Shown: positions 1-7,987 of the stretch, piece after piece
Numbering within the stretch: position 1 is the first letter of the stretch
Layout: every line of letters begins with the position of its first letter
Assembly (NCBI GenBank): GCA_963771705.1
Contig: CAVYUP010000003.1
Span: forward strand, 186,001-250,000
Direction of reading: 5' to 3'
DNA from: DATFVA01 sp963771705
GTDB taxonomy: Bacteria; Bacteroidota; Ignavibacteria; Ignavibacteriales; Ignavibacteriaceae
Length of the DNA stretch: 64,000 bases
Notes under the pieces: model-generated
What the model was told of the DNA's origin: nothing
The model's input: the letters and a program-made list of their open reading frames with translations, nothing else
The model's database searches: none
Program-made: the position numbers and the translations under genes

Positions 1-104
1 AGGGAATCAGTTATAAATCCTCTCAGTGTGCCGGTTTTTTGAGCATAAACTGAGAAACTTAAGGATGAAAGGAGTAGAAGGACACAAAAGTATATTAATT
101 TCAT
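1..104 (-). CDS. N-terminus of a secreted carboxypeptidase-regulatory-like / TonB receptor-type protein (partial)
   Basis: Only the first 34 or so codons lie in the window; the gene runs off the left edge. Reading leftward from an ATG at 104-102, the product starts with a typical signal peptide (Met-Lys, a run of Leu/Val/Ser, then a Val-Tyr-Ala-Gln cleavage-like site). It is followed by T-G-T-L-R-G-F-I-T-D-S, the first beta-strand of a CarboxypepD_reg-like domain. Such a domain at the very N-terminus is known in TonB-dependent receptors of Bacteroidota and relatives, so an outer-membrane receptor is likely. A non-TonB secreted protein with the same domain is possible. The gene is divergent from the helicase gene at 363, and the 105-362 gap should hold both promoters. 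Confidence 0.55.
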   Translation of the reverse strand, partial: MKLIYFCVLLLLSSLSFSVYAQKTGTLRGFITDS

Positions 105-362
105 CAGCATTCAAGAGTAGACCCCAAAGGATCATTTTAAAGAGAGCCGTCTTACTTTGATTTCATTTCCACTCAAAGTGACTTTCTTCGAATTGAAGGT
201 CAAAATTAAGTTAAATCATCTTTTATAACAAGCGAAATTAAAGTGATTATGTTATTACCCAGGAGGCGCAAACAGGCAGTATTTATCAATTCCACTATTT
301 TCTTACCTTTTTATTCGGAATGCAAATATTTATATTTGCATCTTAAAAATCTGAATGGATGT

Positions 363-2546
363 ATGGTAAACCTAAAAGAATTAAATAAAGAACAAAAATC
401 AGCCGTTGAATACCTTGACGGGCCACAGATGATTGTGGCAGGCGCCGGATCAGGAAAAACCAAGGTTTTAACTTACAAAATTGCTCATCTTATAGATAAA
501 GGCTTTTCACCCGATTCATTACTTGCATTAACCTTCACGAACAAGGCTGCAAATGAGATGAAGGATAGAATACGTCAGCTTATTGGAAGTAAAGCGGATT
601 CTATATGGATGGGAACATTTCACTCTATCTTTGCGAGGATCCTCCGGATTGAATCGAAGAATATAAACTACGAACAAAATTTCTCCATTTATGATGCAGA
701 AGATTCACTTTCGCTGGTACAAAACATTATATCGAACCTTAATATAGACCTCGACTCAGTAACACCGAATTCTGTTAAGCACAGGATCAGCTTTATGAAA
801 AACCATATGCTCATGCCTGCTGAATTCAGGAAAAAGCATAAGGGTGAGTTTATTGAGGAAAAAATAGCAGATATTTATGATGAATATCAGAAGAGACTGA
901 TAGCAAACAACTCAATGGATTTTGAAGATCTCCTTCTTAAGCCTATAGAATTATTTAACTCAAACGCGAAAGTACTCGGCAAATACAGAAAGAAATTTGA
1001 ATATATACTGGTAGATGAATTCCAGGATACTAATAAAGCCCAGTATGAGTTGATTAAACTTCTCGTTTCAAAAGATGGTAAAATCTCTGTTGTAGGTGAT
1101 GATGCCCAGAGTATCTACAGCTGGCGAGGTGCGAATATAGGAAATATGCTGGATTTTCAGAAAGACTTTCCAAAGCATAAAATCTTCAAGCTGGAACAAA
1201 ATTATCGTTCCACTAAAAATATTCTTGCAGCTGCTGATTCGGTTATTAAGAACAATAAGGAACAGCTGATTAAAACCTTATGGACGGAAAACAACGATGG
1301 TGAACTGCTTACACTTGTTAAATGTGCTGATGAAAAGGACGAAGCTTTTCAGATCGCCAGGTTCATAAAACAGGATATTTCGAAGAAGAAACTGTCACTT
1401 AAGGATTTCGGTATCTTATACAGAACTAATGCCCAGTCACGTGCCCTCGAAGATATCTTCAGAAGGGAAAAAATTCCGTATGCAATTGTCGGCGGTATCG
1501 AGTTCTATAAGAGGAAAGAAGTGAAAGACATAGTAGCTTATCTCAGGGTTCTTGCCAACCAGGAGGATGAAGAAAGTTTGCTGAGAATTATGAACTTTCC
1601 TCAGAGAGGTATCGGAAGTACAACAATTAAAAGGATGATAGCCTTTGCACGAAAACACGATATATCCTTATTCGAAACAATGACAAGGGTATTCGAAGTA
1701 ATTGATATCAAAGAGAGAATACAAAAGAACGTAAAGGGCTTTAAGGTCCTTCTTGATAAATATATTGAGCTGAAGGATAAACTTTCAGTAGGTGAACTCT
1801 CACGGGCTCTGGTAGATGAACTTGGTGTGCTTAGAATGTTTAAGGAAGAGAATACTCCCGAATCCCTGACCCGCTGGGAAAACATAAACGAATTGCTCTC
1901 CGCATTAAGCGATTTTTCAAATTCGAATGACGACGCTAAACTTGAAGAATACCTTGAAGATGTTTCGCTGGTTGCTGACATTGATATGTATGAAGATGAA
2001 AAGAATGTCGTTACGATGATGACTATTCACAGCGCAAAAGGTCTTGAATTTCCTATTGTCTTTGTGACAGGATGCGAGGAAGACATATTTCCGCTATCAA
2101 ACCGTTTCAGTACCGAAGCTACTGTTGAAGAAGAAAGAAGATTGTTCTATGTAGCGATCACCAGGGCAAAACAAAAAGTATATATTTCCCATGCAAGAAG
2201 TCGTTACCGGTTTGGTGAAGTTGCATACCAGAGTCGTTCAAGGTTTATAGATGAGCTGGAACCAGCTACTTTTACCGAAGTTAATGGAGGTATAGGCAGA
2301 AAGTCCTCCAACCGTAAGTCGAAGAAAGAAATGTATTATGAATATTTTGAGAATGTTGACTACGAAGAATTTAACCAGGATAGCCGGTCGTTAAGACCCG
2401 GAAGCAAAGTAATGCATGACAAATTCGGTTTAGGCAGGGTTACACAGGTTACTGGATCAGGAGATATGCAGAAGGCCACTGTGATATTTGAAGGCAATAA
2501 CGTTAAACAGCTTATGCTGAAGTTTGCTAAACTTAAAGTATTATAG
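363..2546 (+). CDS. uvrD: UvrD/PcrA-type superfamily 1 DNA helicase
   Basis: ATP-dependent 3'-5' DNA helicase of the UvrD/PcrA family, with expected roles in nucleotide excision repair, mismatch repair and removal of proteins from DNA. The 727-residue product has Walker A AGAGSGKT at residues 26-33, the Walker B/DEXX box VDEFQDTN, the GDDAQSIYSWRGA motif, QNYRST, and the C-terminal motifs TIHSAKGLEF and VAITRAK. The C-terminal tail (GSKVMHDKFGLGRV) is the Tudor-like RNA polymerase-binding region seen in PcrA/UvrD. An in-frame ATG at 243 would add 40 residues with no helicase homology; the ATG at 363 begins directly with the family's usual N-terminus, so I chose it. The next gene is 47 bases downstream on the same strand. 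Confidence 0.93.
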   Translation: MVNLKELNKEQKSAVEYLDGPQMIVAGAGSGKTKVLTYKIAHLIDKGFSPDSLLALTFTNKAANEMKDRIRQLIGSKADSIWMGTFHSIFARILRIESKNINYEQNFSIYDAEDSLSLVQNIISNLNIDLDSVTPNSVKHRISFMKNHMLMPAEFRKKHKGEFIEEKIADIYDEYQKRLIANNSMDFEDLLLKPIELFNSNAKVLGKYRKKFEYILVDEFQDTNKAQYELIKLLVSKDGKISVVGDDAQSIYSWRGANIGNMLDFQKDFPKHKIFKLEQNYRSTKNILAAADSVIKNNKEQLIKTLWTENNDGELLTLVKCADEKDEAFQIARFIKQDISKKKLSLKDFGILYRTNAQSRALEDIFRREKIPYAIVGGIEFYKRKEVKDIVAYLRVLANQEDEESLLRIMNFPQRGIGSTTIKRMIAFARKHDISLFETMTRVFEVIDIKERIQKNVKGFKVLLDKYIELKDKLSVGELSRALVDELGVLRMFKEENTPESLTRWENINELLSALSDFSNSNDDAKLEEYLEDVSLVADIDMYEDEKNVVTMMTIHSAKGLEFPIVFVTGCEEDIFPLSNRFSTEATVEEERRLFYVAITRAKQKVYISHARSRYRFGEVAYQSRSRFIDELEPATFTEVNGGIGRKSSNRKSKKEMYYEYFENVDYEEFNQDSRSLRPGSKVMHDKFGLGRVTQVTGSGDMQKATVIFEGNNVKQLMLKFAKLKVL

Positions 2547-2593
2547 ATATTTGAAATAATTTATAAGTTAAGAATGAAAAGGAGAAGGAAGAG

Positions 2594-3973
2594 ATGTCAA
2601 TTGCACCAAAAAAACTTGCCATACTCGTCGGCGGAGGACCTGCGCCCGGGATCAACAGCGTTATAGGAGCTGCAACCATACGGGCCGGTCTGGAAGGAAT
2701 AGAAGTAATTGGAATCAGGGACGGATTCAAATGGCTTATGCAGGGAGATATTACCCATACAAAAAATCTGACTATCCCTAATGTGAGCCGCATTCATTTC
2801 CGCGGTGGATCATATATAGGAATCTCCCGATCAAACCCGACCAAAGACAAAAAACATCTTGAAAATACTGTGACCTCTCTTCTCAGGCTTAATGTAGACA
2901 AACTTATTACCATAGGCGGTGATGACACGGCATACAGCGCTCTAAAGGTAGACGAGATGGCTGCCGGAAGAATTAAAGTTGTTCATGTACCCAAGACGAT
3001 TGATAACGACCTTGATCTTCCCCATGGTATCCCTACTTTCGGGTTTCAGACAGCCAGGCATATAGGTGTTGAGATTGTTAAGAATCTGATGGTTGACGCA
3101 CAGACTACGTCGCGCTGGTACTTCGTTGTTTCAATGGGAAGAAAAGCAGGACACCTTGCTCTTGGTATCGGAAAGGCTGCGGGTGCTACATTGACCGTTA
3201 TCCCGGAGGAATTTCCCGGACCCAATATAAAACTTTCACATATGGTTGATGTCCTTGCCGGAGCAATTGTAAAAAGAATGAGTTACGGTAAATCAGATGG
3301 AGTTGCCATTCTCGCTGAGGGTTTGGTAGAGCATCTTGCACAGGAGGATCTTCAGGCGTTGGTTGATGTTGAAAGAGATGCTCATGATAATATCAGAATT
3401 GCCGAAATAAATTTCGGTGAAATACTTAAGTACAAAGTTCAGGAAAAGCTTAAAAGTTTTAATCTTAAAGCAACAATTGTGGCAAAAAATATCGGTTATG
3501 AACTGCGCTGCGCAGACCCGATCCCGTTTGATATGGAGTACACAAGGGATCTGGGATTTTCAGCTGCCCAGTTTATGCTTAATGGCGGTACCGGAGCTAT
3601 GGTATCTATTCAGAATGGTCATTTCGTTCCACTTTACTTTAAAGATATTCTTGATCCTGTTACGGGTAAAACAAAAGTGAGAATGGTTGATCCATCCTCA
3701 GAATCATTTTATGTTGCCCGTCGTTATATGCTTAGATTAATTCAGGCTGATTTCGAGGATCCTCACGAACTTGCCAAGTATGCAGCTACCTGCGGAATTT
3801 CATTAGATGAATTCAGAGATCAGTTCTATTATCTGATCGAAAATGACAGACTTTATAAAAACCTGGAAAACGGGAAATTCAGTTTGGCAGCAACTGAGAC
3901 TAACAAAGCATTTTTACCCGGGGACAAAGATGCAGGGGACCAGGAAGAGATAAACGGCATAATTCCGCATTAA
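2594..3973 (+). CDS. pfp: Pyrophosphate-type 6-phosphofructokinase
   Basis: Phosphorylates fructose 6-phosphate in glycolysis, probably with pyrophosphate rather than ATP as donor, and so reversibly. The 459-residue protein has the N-terminal GGGPAPGIN phosphate-binding loop, G108-G109-D110-D111 where ATP enzymes have GGDG, and P133-K134-T135-I136-D137-N138-D139 where ATP enzymes have PGTIDND. The second Asp of GGDD and the Lys of PKTIDND are the known determinants of pyrophosphate use. SMGRKAGHLAL follows as the substrate-binding segment. The length fits the longer PPi-PFK group, not the 320-residue ATP enzyme. A strong purine-rich ribosome-binding site (GGAGAAGGAAGAG) immediately precedes the ATG. 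Transcription probably ends at the hairpin at 3977-4007. Confidence 0.9.
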   Translation: MSIAPKKLAILVGGGPAPGINSVIGAATIRAGLEGIEVIGIRDGFKWLMQGDITHTKNLTIPNVSRIHFRGGSYIGISRSNPTKDKKHLENTVTSLLRLNVDKLITIGGDDTAYSALKVDEMAAGRIKVVHVPKTIDNDLDLPHGIPTFGFQTARHIGVEIVKNLMVDAQTTSRWYFVVSMGRKAGHLALGIGKAAGATLTVIPEEFPGPNIKLSHMVDVLAGAIVKRMSYGKSDGVAILAEGLVEHLAQEDLQALVDVERDAHDNIRIAEINFGEILKYKVQEKLKSFNLKATIVAKNIGYELRCADPIPFDMEYTRDLGFSAAQFMLNGGTGAMVSIQNGHFVPLYFKDILDPVTGKTKVRMVDPSSESFYVARRYMLRLIQADFEDPHELAKYAATCGISLDEFRDQFYYLIENDRLYKNLENGKFSLAATETNKAFLPGDKDAGDQEEINGIIPH

Positions 3974-3976
3974 TAT

Positions 3977-4007
3977 AAGGGAGATGAGCCTGGCTCATCT
4001 CCCTTTT
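3977..4007. terminator. Bidirectional terminator between pfp and metS
   Basis: A perfect inverted repeat with 14-nt arms, AAGGGAGATGAGCC and GGCTCATCTCCCTT, separated by one base, runs from 3977 to 4005. It is followed by T on the plus strand and preceded by an A/T-rich stretch that serves the minus strand. It sits between the convergent pfp and metS genes and overlaps the metS stop codon by two bases, so it can end both units. Confidence 0.85.
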
Positions 4008-4122
4008 AATTCTTATTCTTTCTTTCGGATTTCATTACCCTTGTAAAACAATAGCTTGTAAGGATAAAGATGCATCCCCATGCTATCGATATAAAAATAA
4101 TTCCCTCCGTGGATAATCCCAT
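4006..4122 (-). CDS. metS: MetS-like small subunit of the sodium-dependent (NSS) transporter
   Basis: A 38-codon gene directly downstream of the transporter gene at 4146-5708, on the same strand, with 23 bases between them. The product begins MGLSTEGIIFISIAWG, continues through one hydrophobic membrane segment (about residues 7-28) and ends in a basic, polar tail (Arg-Val-Met-Lys-Ser-Glu-Arg-Lys-Asn-Lys-Asn). This is the size, topology and position of MetS, the tiny partner of the MetP methionine/alanine transporter in actinobacteria. A GAGG element lies about 9 bases upstream of the ATG. The identification rests on topology and synteny; a spurious ORF is unlikely given the ribosome-binding site and terminator. 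Confidence 0.75.
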   Translation of the reverse strand: MGLSTEGIIFISIAWGCIFILTSYCFTRVMKSERKNKN

Positions 4123-4145
4123 ATAAAAACCTCACAATTATTTAA

Positions 4146-5708
4146 TTATCTCTGCAGCTCTTCACCTGAATGATTAGACCAGGCCTTCTTTACCATCAAT
4201 AAAATAAGAAGAGCTACTATAAACATAAGAATTCGTGATCCCCAGATATAAGGTATATTTTCAGGCTGTGCGTTCGATAACAAGAAAATGGGGATTGCAT
4301 CATTTATCAGCCACCAGAGCATGATTATCAGCAGCACCAGAGGAGTAATAAATTTCATTATATAATAAAATATCCTGGGAATTTTAAAATCACCTCCGGC
4401 GTTCATTTCATTCCATGCTTTGTCGGAGCCGAATACCCACATAAAAAGAACAGTTTCAATGAACGCAAAAACTACCAGTCCGAATGTACCAGCCCAGTAA
4501 TCCATCTCATCCAAAAAACCGTACTTAAGGAAGAAGACGACGAACTGCACAGCTATCAGCACCGTAATTCCAAGTGTAATAACGGCTTTTTTCCTGTCCA
4601 TACCGAATTCATCCTCAAGGAATGCCACTACAGGCTGTCCCATTGCGACAGAGGAAGTTATCCCGGCAAAAAACAGGAGTAAAAACCAGAGGAACCCGAA
4701 TAAAGCTCCCAGTGGAATTTTCTCAAAGATGAGTGGCATTGAAACAAAACCCAGATCAAATGCTCCTCCCTGTGCGAAAGCTTTAGTTGCATCCAGACCA
4801 AAGAAAGCAACTGCCACCGGAATAGCTATTGATGCACCCAGTACAACCTCGGCAAATTCATTTGTCGCTGCTGTTGTTAAACCTGACAGTGCTATATCAT
4901 CCTCAGGTTTAAGATAGCTTGCATACGCATGTATCGTACCCATACCTACCGATAAAGTGAAGAATATCTGTCCCGCAGCGGCAAGCCAGATAGTGGGATT
5001 AGATAACTTTGAAAAATCAGGATTCCATATGAAAGCAAATCCGTTAGCAACACTATTTTCTGGAATAGCGGGATTAGGGGTTCCGAGAGTAATAATTCTT
5101 ACAGCAAGTATTACCCCGAATATCAGAAGAAGCGGCATCGCGATCTTAGCCAGCTTTTCAATTCCCTTTGATATTCCCTTAAATAATATCCAGAAGTTAA
5201 TTGCAAAAGTGAAGAGCATAAGTAAATATGCCGGAAGAAGACTGCTGAAGTGAGTACCTGTTTCCCGTCCCTGGTAACTGTACAGGAAGTTCCTCATCGT
5301 ACTGGCAGTATTTTCATCAAAATACATTTGTGAAATAGAAAAAATGCTGAAGCCGAGGGTCCATGATTCTATATAAGTGTAATAGATCAGTATAGTCATA
5401 GAAATAAAAAGACCGAGAGCGCCGAAATACTTAGCCATCTTATTCTTCCAGATGACATCAAACATTCCGGGAGCACTCCCATGACGATATTTACCCCCAT
5501 GTCGTCCAATTCCCCATTCAATCCACATCAGGGGAATACCGAGGATCAGGAAAAAAATAAAATAAGGAATCATAAATGCTCCGCCACCGTTTTGGGCAGC
5601 CTGTACCGGAAATCTTAAAAAATTTCCCAGACCGACAGCATTTCCTGCAACTGCGAGGATTAATCCAATCTTGGTTCCCCATTGTTCCCGCTCTCCATTT
5701 TCCGGCAT
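4146..5708 (-). CDS. metP: Sodium-dependent amino acid transporter, NSS/SNF family (MetP-like)
   Basis: Inner-membrane Na+-coupled symporter of the neurotransmitter:sodium symporter family (LeuT fold), likely importing amino acids. The 520-residue protein opens with the family signature W-G-T-K-I-G, AVAGNAVGLGNFLRFP and QNGGGAFMIPYFIFF, which contribute the Na+ and substrate sites in TM1 and TM2. About twelve membrane segments follow, including the TM6-equivalent FFTLSVGMGTIHAYASY and the TM8-equivalent AGITSSVAMGQP. A strong ribosome-binding site (ACGGAGGT, with TAA between it and the ATG) fixes the start. It is followed by the 38-codon metS gene, which favours the MetPS subgroup (methionine/alanine), although substrate specificity cannot be read from sequence. 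The 227-base gap to the divergent gene at 5936 is AT-rich and should hold its promoter. Confidence 0.85.
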   Translation of the reverse strand: MPENGEREQWGTKIGLILAVAGNAVGLGNFLRFPVQAAQNGGGAFMIPYFIFFLILGIPLMWIEWGIGRHGGKYRHGSAPGMFDVIWKNKMAKYFGALGLFISMTILIYYTYIESWTLGFSIFSISQMYFDENTASTMRNFLYSYQGRETGTHFSSLLPAYLLMLFTFAINFWILFKGISKGIEKLAKIAMPLLLIFGVILAVRIITLGTPNPAIPENSVANGFAFIWNPDFSKLSNPTIWLAAAGQIFFTLSVGMGTIHAYASYLKPEDDIALSGLTTAATNEFAEVVLGASIAIPVAVAFFGLDATKAFAQGGAFDLGFVSMPLIFEKIPLGALFGFLWFLLLFFAGITSSVAMGQPVVAFLEDEFGMDRKKAVITLGITVLIAVQFVVFFLKYGFLDEMDYWAGTFGLVVFAFIETVLFMWVFGSDKAWNEMNAGGDFKIPRIFYYIMKFITPLVLLIIMLWWLINDAIPIFLLSNAQPENIPYIWGSRILMFIVALLILLMVKKAWSNHSGEELQR

Positions 5709-5935
5709 TTAACCTCCGTAAAAGAATGAACTATAAAAATTTGAAGTAGAATATGAAAACTTTAATAATTAATATCAAATGAATTTCTATTTTTATTTGA
5801 TAAAACGAATATTTTTAGAAATTGACAGAACCCGCTGGAAAAAGATCCAGATATGACCTGGTTCACCCCTCGCAATAATGAATTTTAATTTTATTAAATT
5901 AGTGCCTGAAAAAACAACATTTTAGGATTACATAA

Positions 5936-6556
5936 ATGGCTAAGAACTTCGTATCTAACAAAGATGAAACGGTTAGAATGTTCGACAGTGATTTTATGGA
6001 AGTATTTTCCCGGGTTCACTTCTCCGTACCCTTATTTATTTATCTGCCTGTAGTCTTTTATTTCTTGTACAGAGCTATATACCTGTATGAACAGTCTGCC
6101 ATAACCATTTTGTCTTTAATAATACTCGGAGTTGCTGTATGGACCCTAACGGAATATACCCTGCACAGGTTCATTTTCCATTTTGATTTTAAATCTGAAC
6201 TCGGTGCAAAAATACATTTTATCTTTCACGGGGTTCATCACGATTATCCTAATGACTCAAAAAGGCTTGTAATGCCTCCTTCTGTAAGTGTACCTCTGGC
6301 AATCCTTTTTTATTATATATTCACTCTCATCCTTGGTCATGTTAATGTAGCGGCCTTTTTTGTGGGTTTCCTGCTGGGGTATCTCGCTTATGATATGACC
6401 CATTATGCTGTACATCATTTCAATATGCACAACAAATTCTGGCTGGCTATTAAAAATCATCATATGAAGCATCACTATATGGATTCAACGAAAGGCTTCG
6501 GTGTGAGTTCACCTGTTTGGGATGAAGTTATGGGTACTAATTTTACTAAGAAATAA
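5936..6556 (+). CDS. Fatty acid hydroxylase / sterol desaturase family membrane protein
   Basis: Membrane di-iron hydroxylase, probably acting on fatty acyl chains of lipids such as sphingolipid-like or hydroxylated membrane lipids. The 206-residue protein has about four membrane segments and the four histidine clusters of the family: TLHRFIFHF, IFHGVHHDYP, HYAVHHFNMHN and KNHHMKHHYMD. These bind the di-iron centre. The spacing and the T-E-Y-x-L-H-R-F start of the first cluster resemble yeast and bacterial fatty acid 2-hydroxylase (Scs7/FA2H type) more than sterol C5 desaturase. It is a stand-alone gene between the divergent metP and a receiver gene 27 bases downstream. The substrate is unknown. 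Confidence 0.82.
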   Translation: MAKNFVSNKDETVRMFDSDFMEVFSRVHFSVPLFIYLPVVFYFLYRAIYLYEQSAITILSLIILGVAVWTLTEYTLHRFIFHFDFKSELGAKIHFIFHGVHHDYPNDSKRLVMPPSVSVPLAILFYYIFTLILGHVNVAAFFVGFLLGYLAYDMTHYAVHHFNMHNKFWLAIKNHHMKHHYMDSTKGFGVSSPVWDEVMGTNFTKK

Positions 6557-6583
6557 ACTTAATAATAATTATACTGGACGTAT

Positions 6584-7003
6584 ATGATATTCCCTCTGCT
6601 TTTTGACATAACTTCCGGCAAAGAACATAAAAAAATATTAATCGTTGAGGACAATACGGAAACTCAGCTGATCCTTAAGATTTACCTCCGGGATATTTAT
6701 GAAATAGATGCAGTTCAGGATGCTTCTGAAGCGTTAAAAAACGTCCGGCAGAATAAATATGACCTCATTATCCTGGATATTAACCTGCCCGGGGAAATGG
6801 ATGGTAATGATGTTATAGTAAAAATAAAGGGCGACCCCAAACTCCAGTCTGTTCCTATACTTGTGCTCACTGCTTATGCACTAAAAGGGGATAAGGAAAA
6901 ATACCTGGCAATGGGTGCGAACGGATACCTGTCAAAGCCCGTTGATAAAAAAGATATCCTTAAGACTACTCAGGAACTCATCGCAGCAAATCAGGTGATG
7001 TGA
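6584..7003 (+). CDS. Single-domain response regulator (CheY-like receiver)
   Basis: A 139-residue protein made almost entirely of one receiver domain, without an output domain. Visible are the acidic pair in ILIVEDN, the phospho-acceptor Asp in LIILDINLP, Thr in VLTAY and Lys in LSKPVDK, so it should be phosphorylatable. It resembles the receiver at the C-terminus of the hybrid kinase at 17752-21045: both share INL-x-GE-x3-G-x-D, P-I-x3-TAY-x-L-x-GD-x-EK and SKP. That suggests duplication within the locus and a possible phosphorelay partner. The first 15 residues are not receiver-like; a later start is possible but no better ATG is present. It lies 202 bases upstream of the KaiC-like gene pair. 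Confidence 0.85.
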   Translation: MIFPLLFDITSGKEHKKILIVEDNTETQLILKIYLRDIYEIDAVQDASEALKNVRQNKYDLIILDINLPGEMDGNDVIVKIKGDPKLQSVPILVLTAYALKGDKEKYLAMGANGYLSKPVDKKDILKTTQELIAANQVM

Positions 7004-7163
7004 TAGCTTTTTCTTTATTTTAACTTTTTTTGTACATTTCTGTAAAATGATGCCTTAATCACAGTTTGTTGCATTATAATACATACATTTCTCTATTGTC
7101 TCTCTTTAGTCCAGACGGTGCCTGTAAGAAATTTAATTTTAAAGGTTTAAGCACAATTCTTAC

Positions 7164-7180
7164 CGGCATAATATTTGGCA
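7164..7180 (+). promoter_or_regulatory. Possible sigma-54 -24/-12 promoter before the KaiC-like operon
   Basis: CGGCATAATATTTGGCA has GG at 7165-7166 and TTGG with the second dinucleotide at 7177-7178, the 12-base spacing of sigma-54 promoters (consensus TGGCAC-N5-TTGCA). The -12 C is replaced by G. The predicted start would be about 15 bases before the ATG at 7206. Weak on its own; the similar element at 12240 raises interest. Confidence 0.25.
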
Positions 7181-7205
7181 ATTTATACAAAAACCTTCGT
7201 GGTAC

Positions 7206-7943
7206 ATGCAAAATAATCTTGAATTGATATCCTCCGGGATAAGCTTAATTGATGAGGGATGGGGCGGACTTTACAAAGGTTCAAACTATCTTTTAATCGG
7301 CGGTCATAAATCGGGAAAGACAAACTTCGGACTGAGATTTGTACTTGAAGGAGCAGCGAACAATGAACGTTGTCTCTATTTTACCAGCAAAACGCATGAA
7401 GAAGTTGCTGCTCAGGCTGAGTGGATGAATCTTCATCCAATGGACTTGATTAGTTCACGGCTGGTTAAAATCATCAGAGTGATTCCCCCAGATAAAGAAT
7501 TTTTATCTTTTACTCCGGATCAGGACCTAGTAGATTATTTTGATGATGTAATCAATACAATAAATGAAAATTATCCTTCCCGTGTAGTGTTTGATGAAAT
7601 AACATCTTTCATCGGGTTTAAGGATGTCACTTTGCTTGAGTTAATTCTTGATAAATTCAGACATAATCTTGAAAATCATAATATAACCAGTATTATCATA
7701 TCTGCCGAACCTGTTACTGATGCTATATCAGCTTTGCTGCAGCATCTGGCCGATGTGAGCAACGGGTTAATTTATCTTGATAAGGAAATAAATGATTTAT
7801 ATGGTACAATCTCACTTCTACCGTATATTGAACATAAATCGGGTGAACTTAAGTCGAATTATGTTTTTGACAGGGAGAGAGGGCTTAAGATTGATCTCTC
7901 GGTACTTGAAAACTCCGGGAAAAAGAGAAAGGTTAAGTTCTAG
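7206..7943 (+). CDS. KaiC-like RecA-fold ATPase, protein A of a paralogous pair
   Basis: A 245-residue single RecA/KaiC-type domain. It has the KaiC-family opening S-S-G-I-S-L-I-D-E-G-W-G-G, an intact Walker A G32-G-H-K-S-G-K38-T39, and a Walker B-like VVFDEIT. In KaiC the strand after the P-loop carries a catalytic Glu-Glu pair (FEE); here that position reads YFTSK, so hydrolysis may be slow or absent while nucleotide binding is kept. It is followed 44 bases later by a longer paralogue, then the TPR exporter gene, so the three genes probably form one transcription unit. A regulatory role in exopolysaccharide production is inferred from context. It is not a clock KaiC (single domain, no kaiA/kaiB nearby). 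Confidence 0.75.
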   Translation: MQNNLELISSGISLIDEGWGGLYKGSNYLLIGGHKSGKTNFGLRFVLEGAANNERCLYFTSKTHEEVAAQAEWMNLHPMDLISSRLVKIIRVIPPDKEFLSFTPDQDLVDYFDDVINTINENYPSRVVFDEITSFIGFKDVTLLELILDKFRHNLENHNITSIIISAEPVTDAISALLQHLADVSNGLIYLDKEINDLYGTISLLPYIEHKSGELKSNYVFDRERGLKIDLSVLENSGKKRKVKF

Positions 7944-7987
7944 ATTGAATTTGCTGTAGTTAACCAAAAATACGGTGCTGGAAAAAA

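Noticed and set aside
243..362. N-terminal extension of the UvrD-like helicase
   Set aside because: The 40 extra residues have no helicase similarity and the family N-terminus begins at the ATG at 363.
5859..5874. A third -24/-12-like sequence (TGGTTCACCCCTCGCA) before the fatty acid hydroxylase gene
   Set aside because: Only the GG and GC dinucleotides match at the right spacing; the rest of both elements differs, which is expected by chance.
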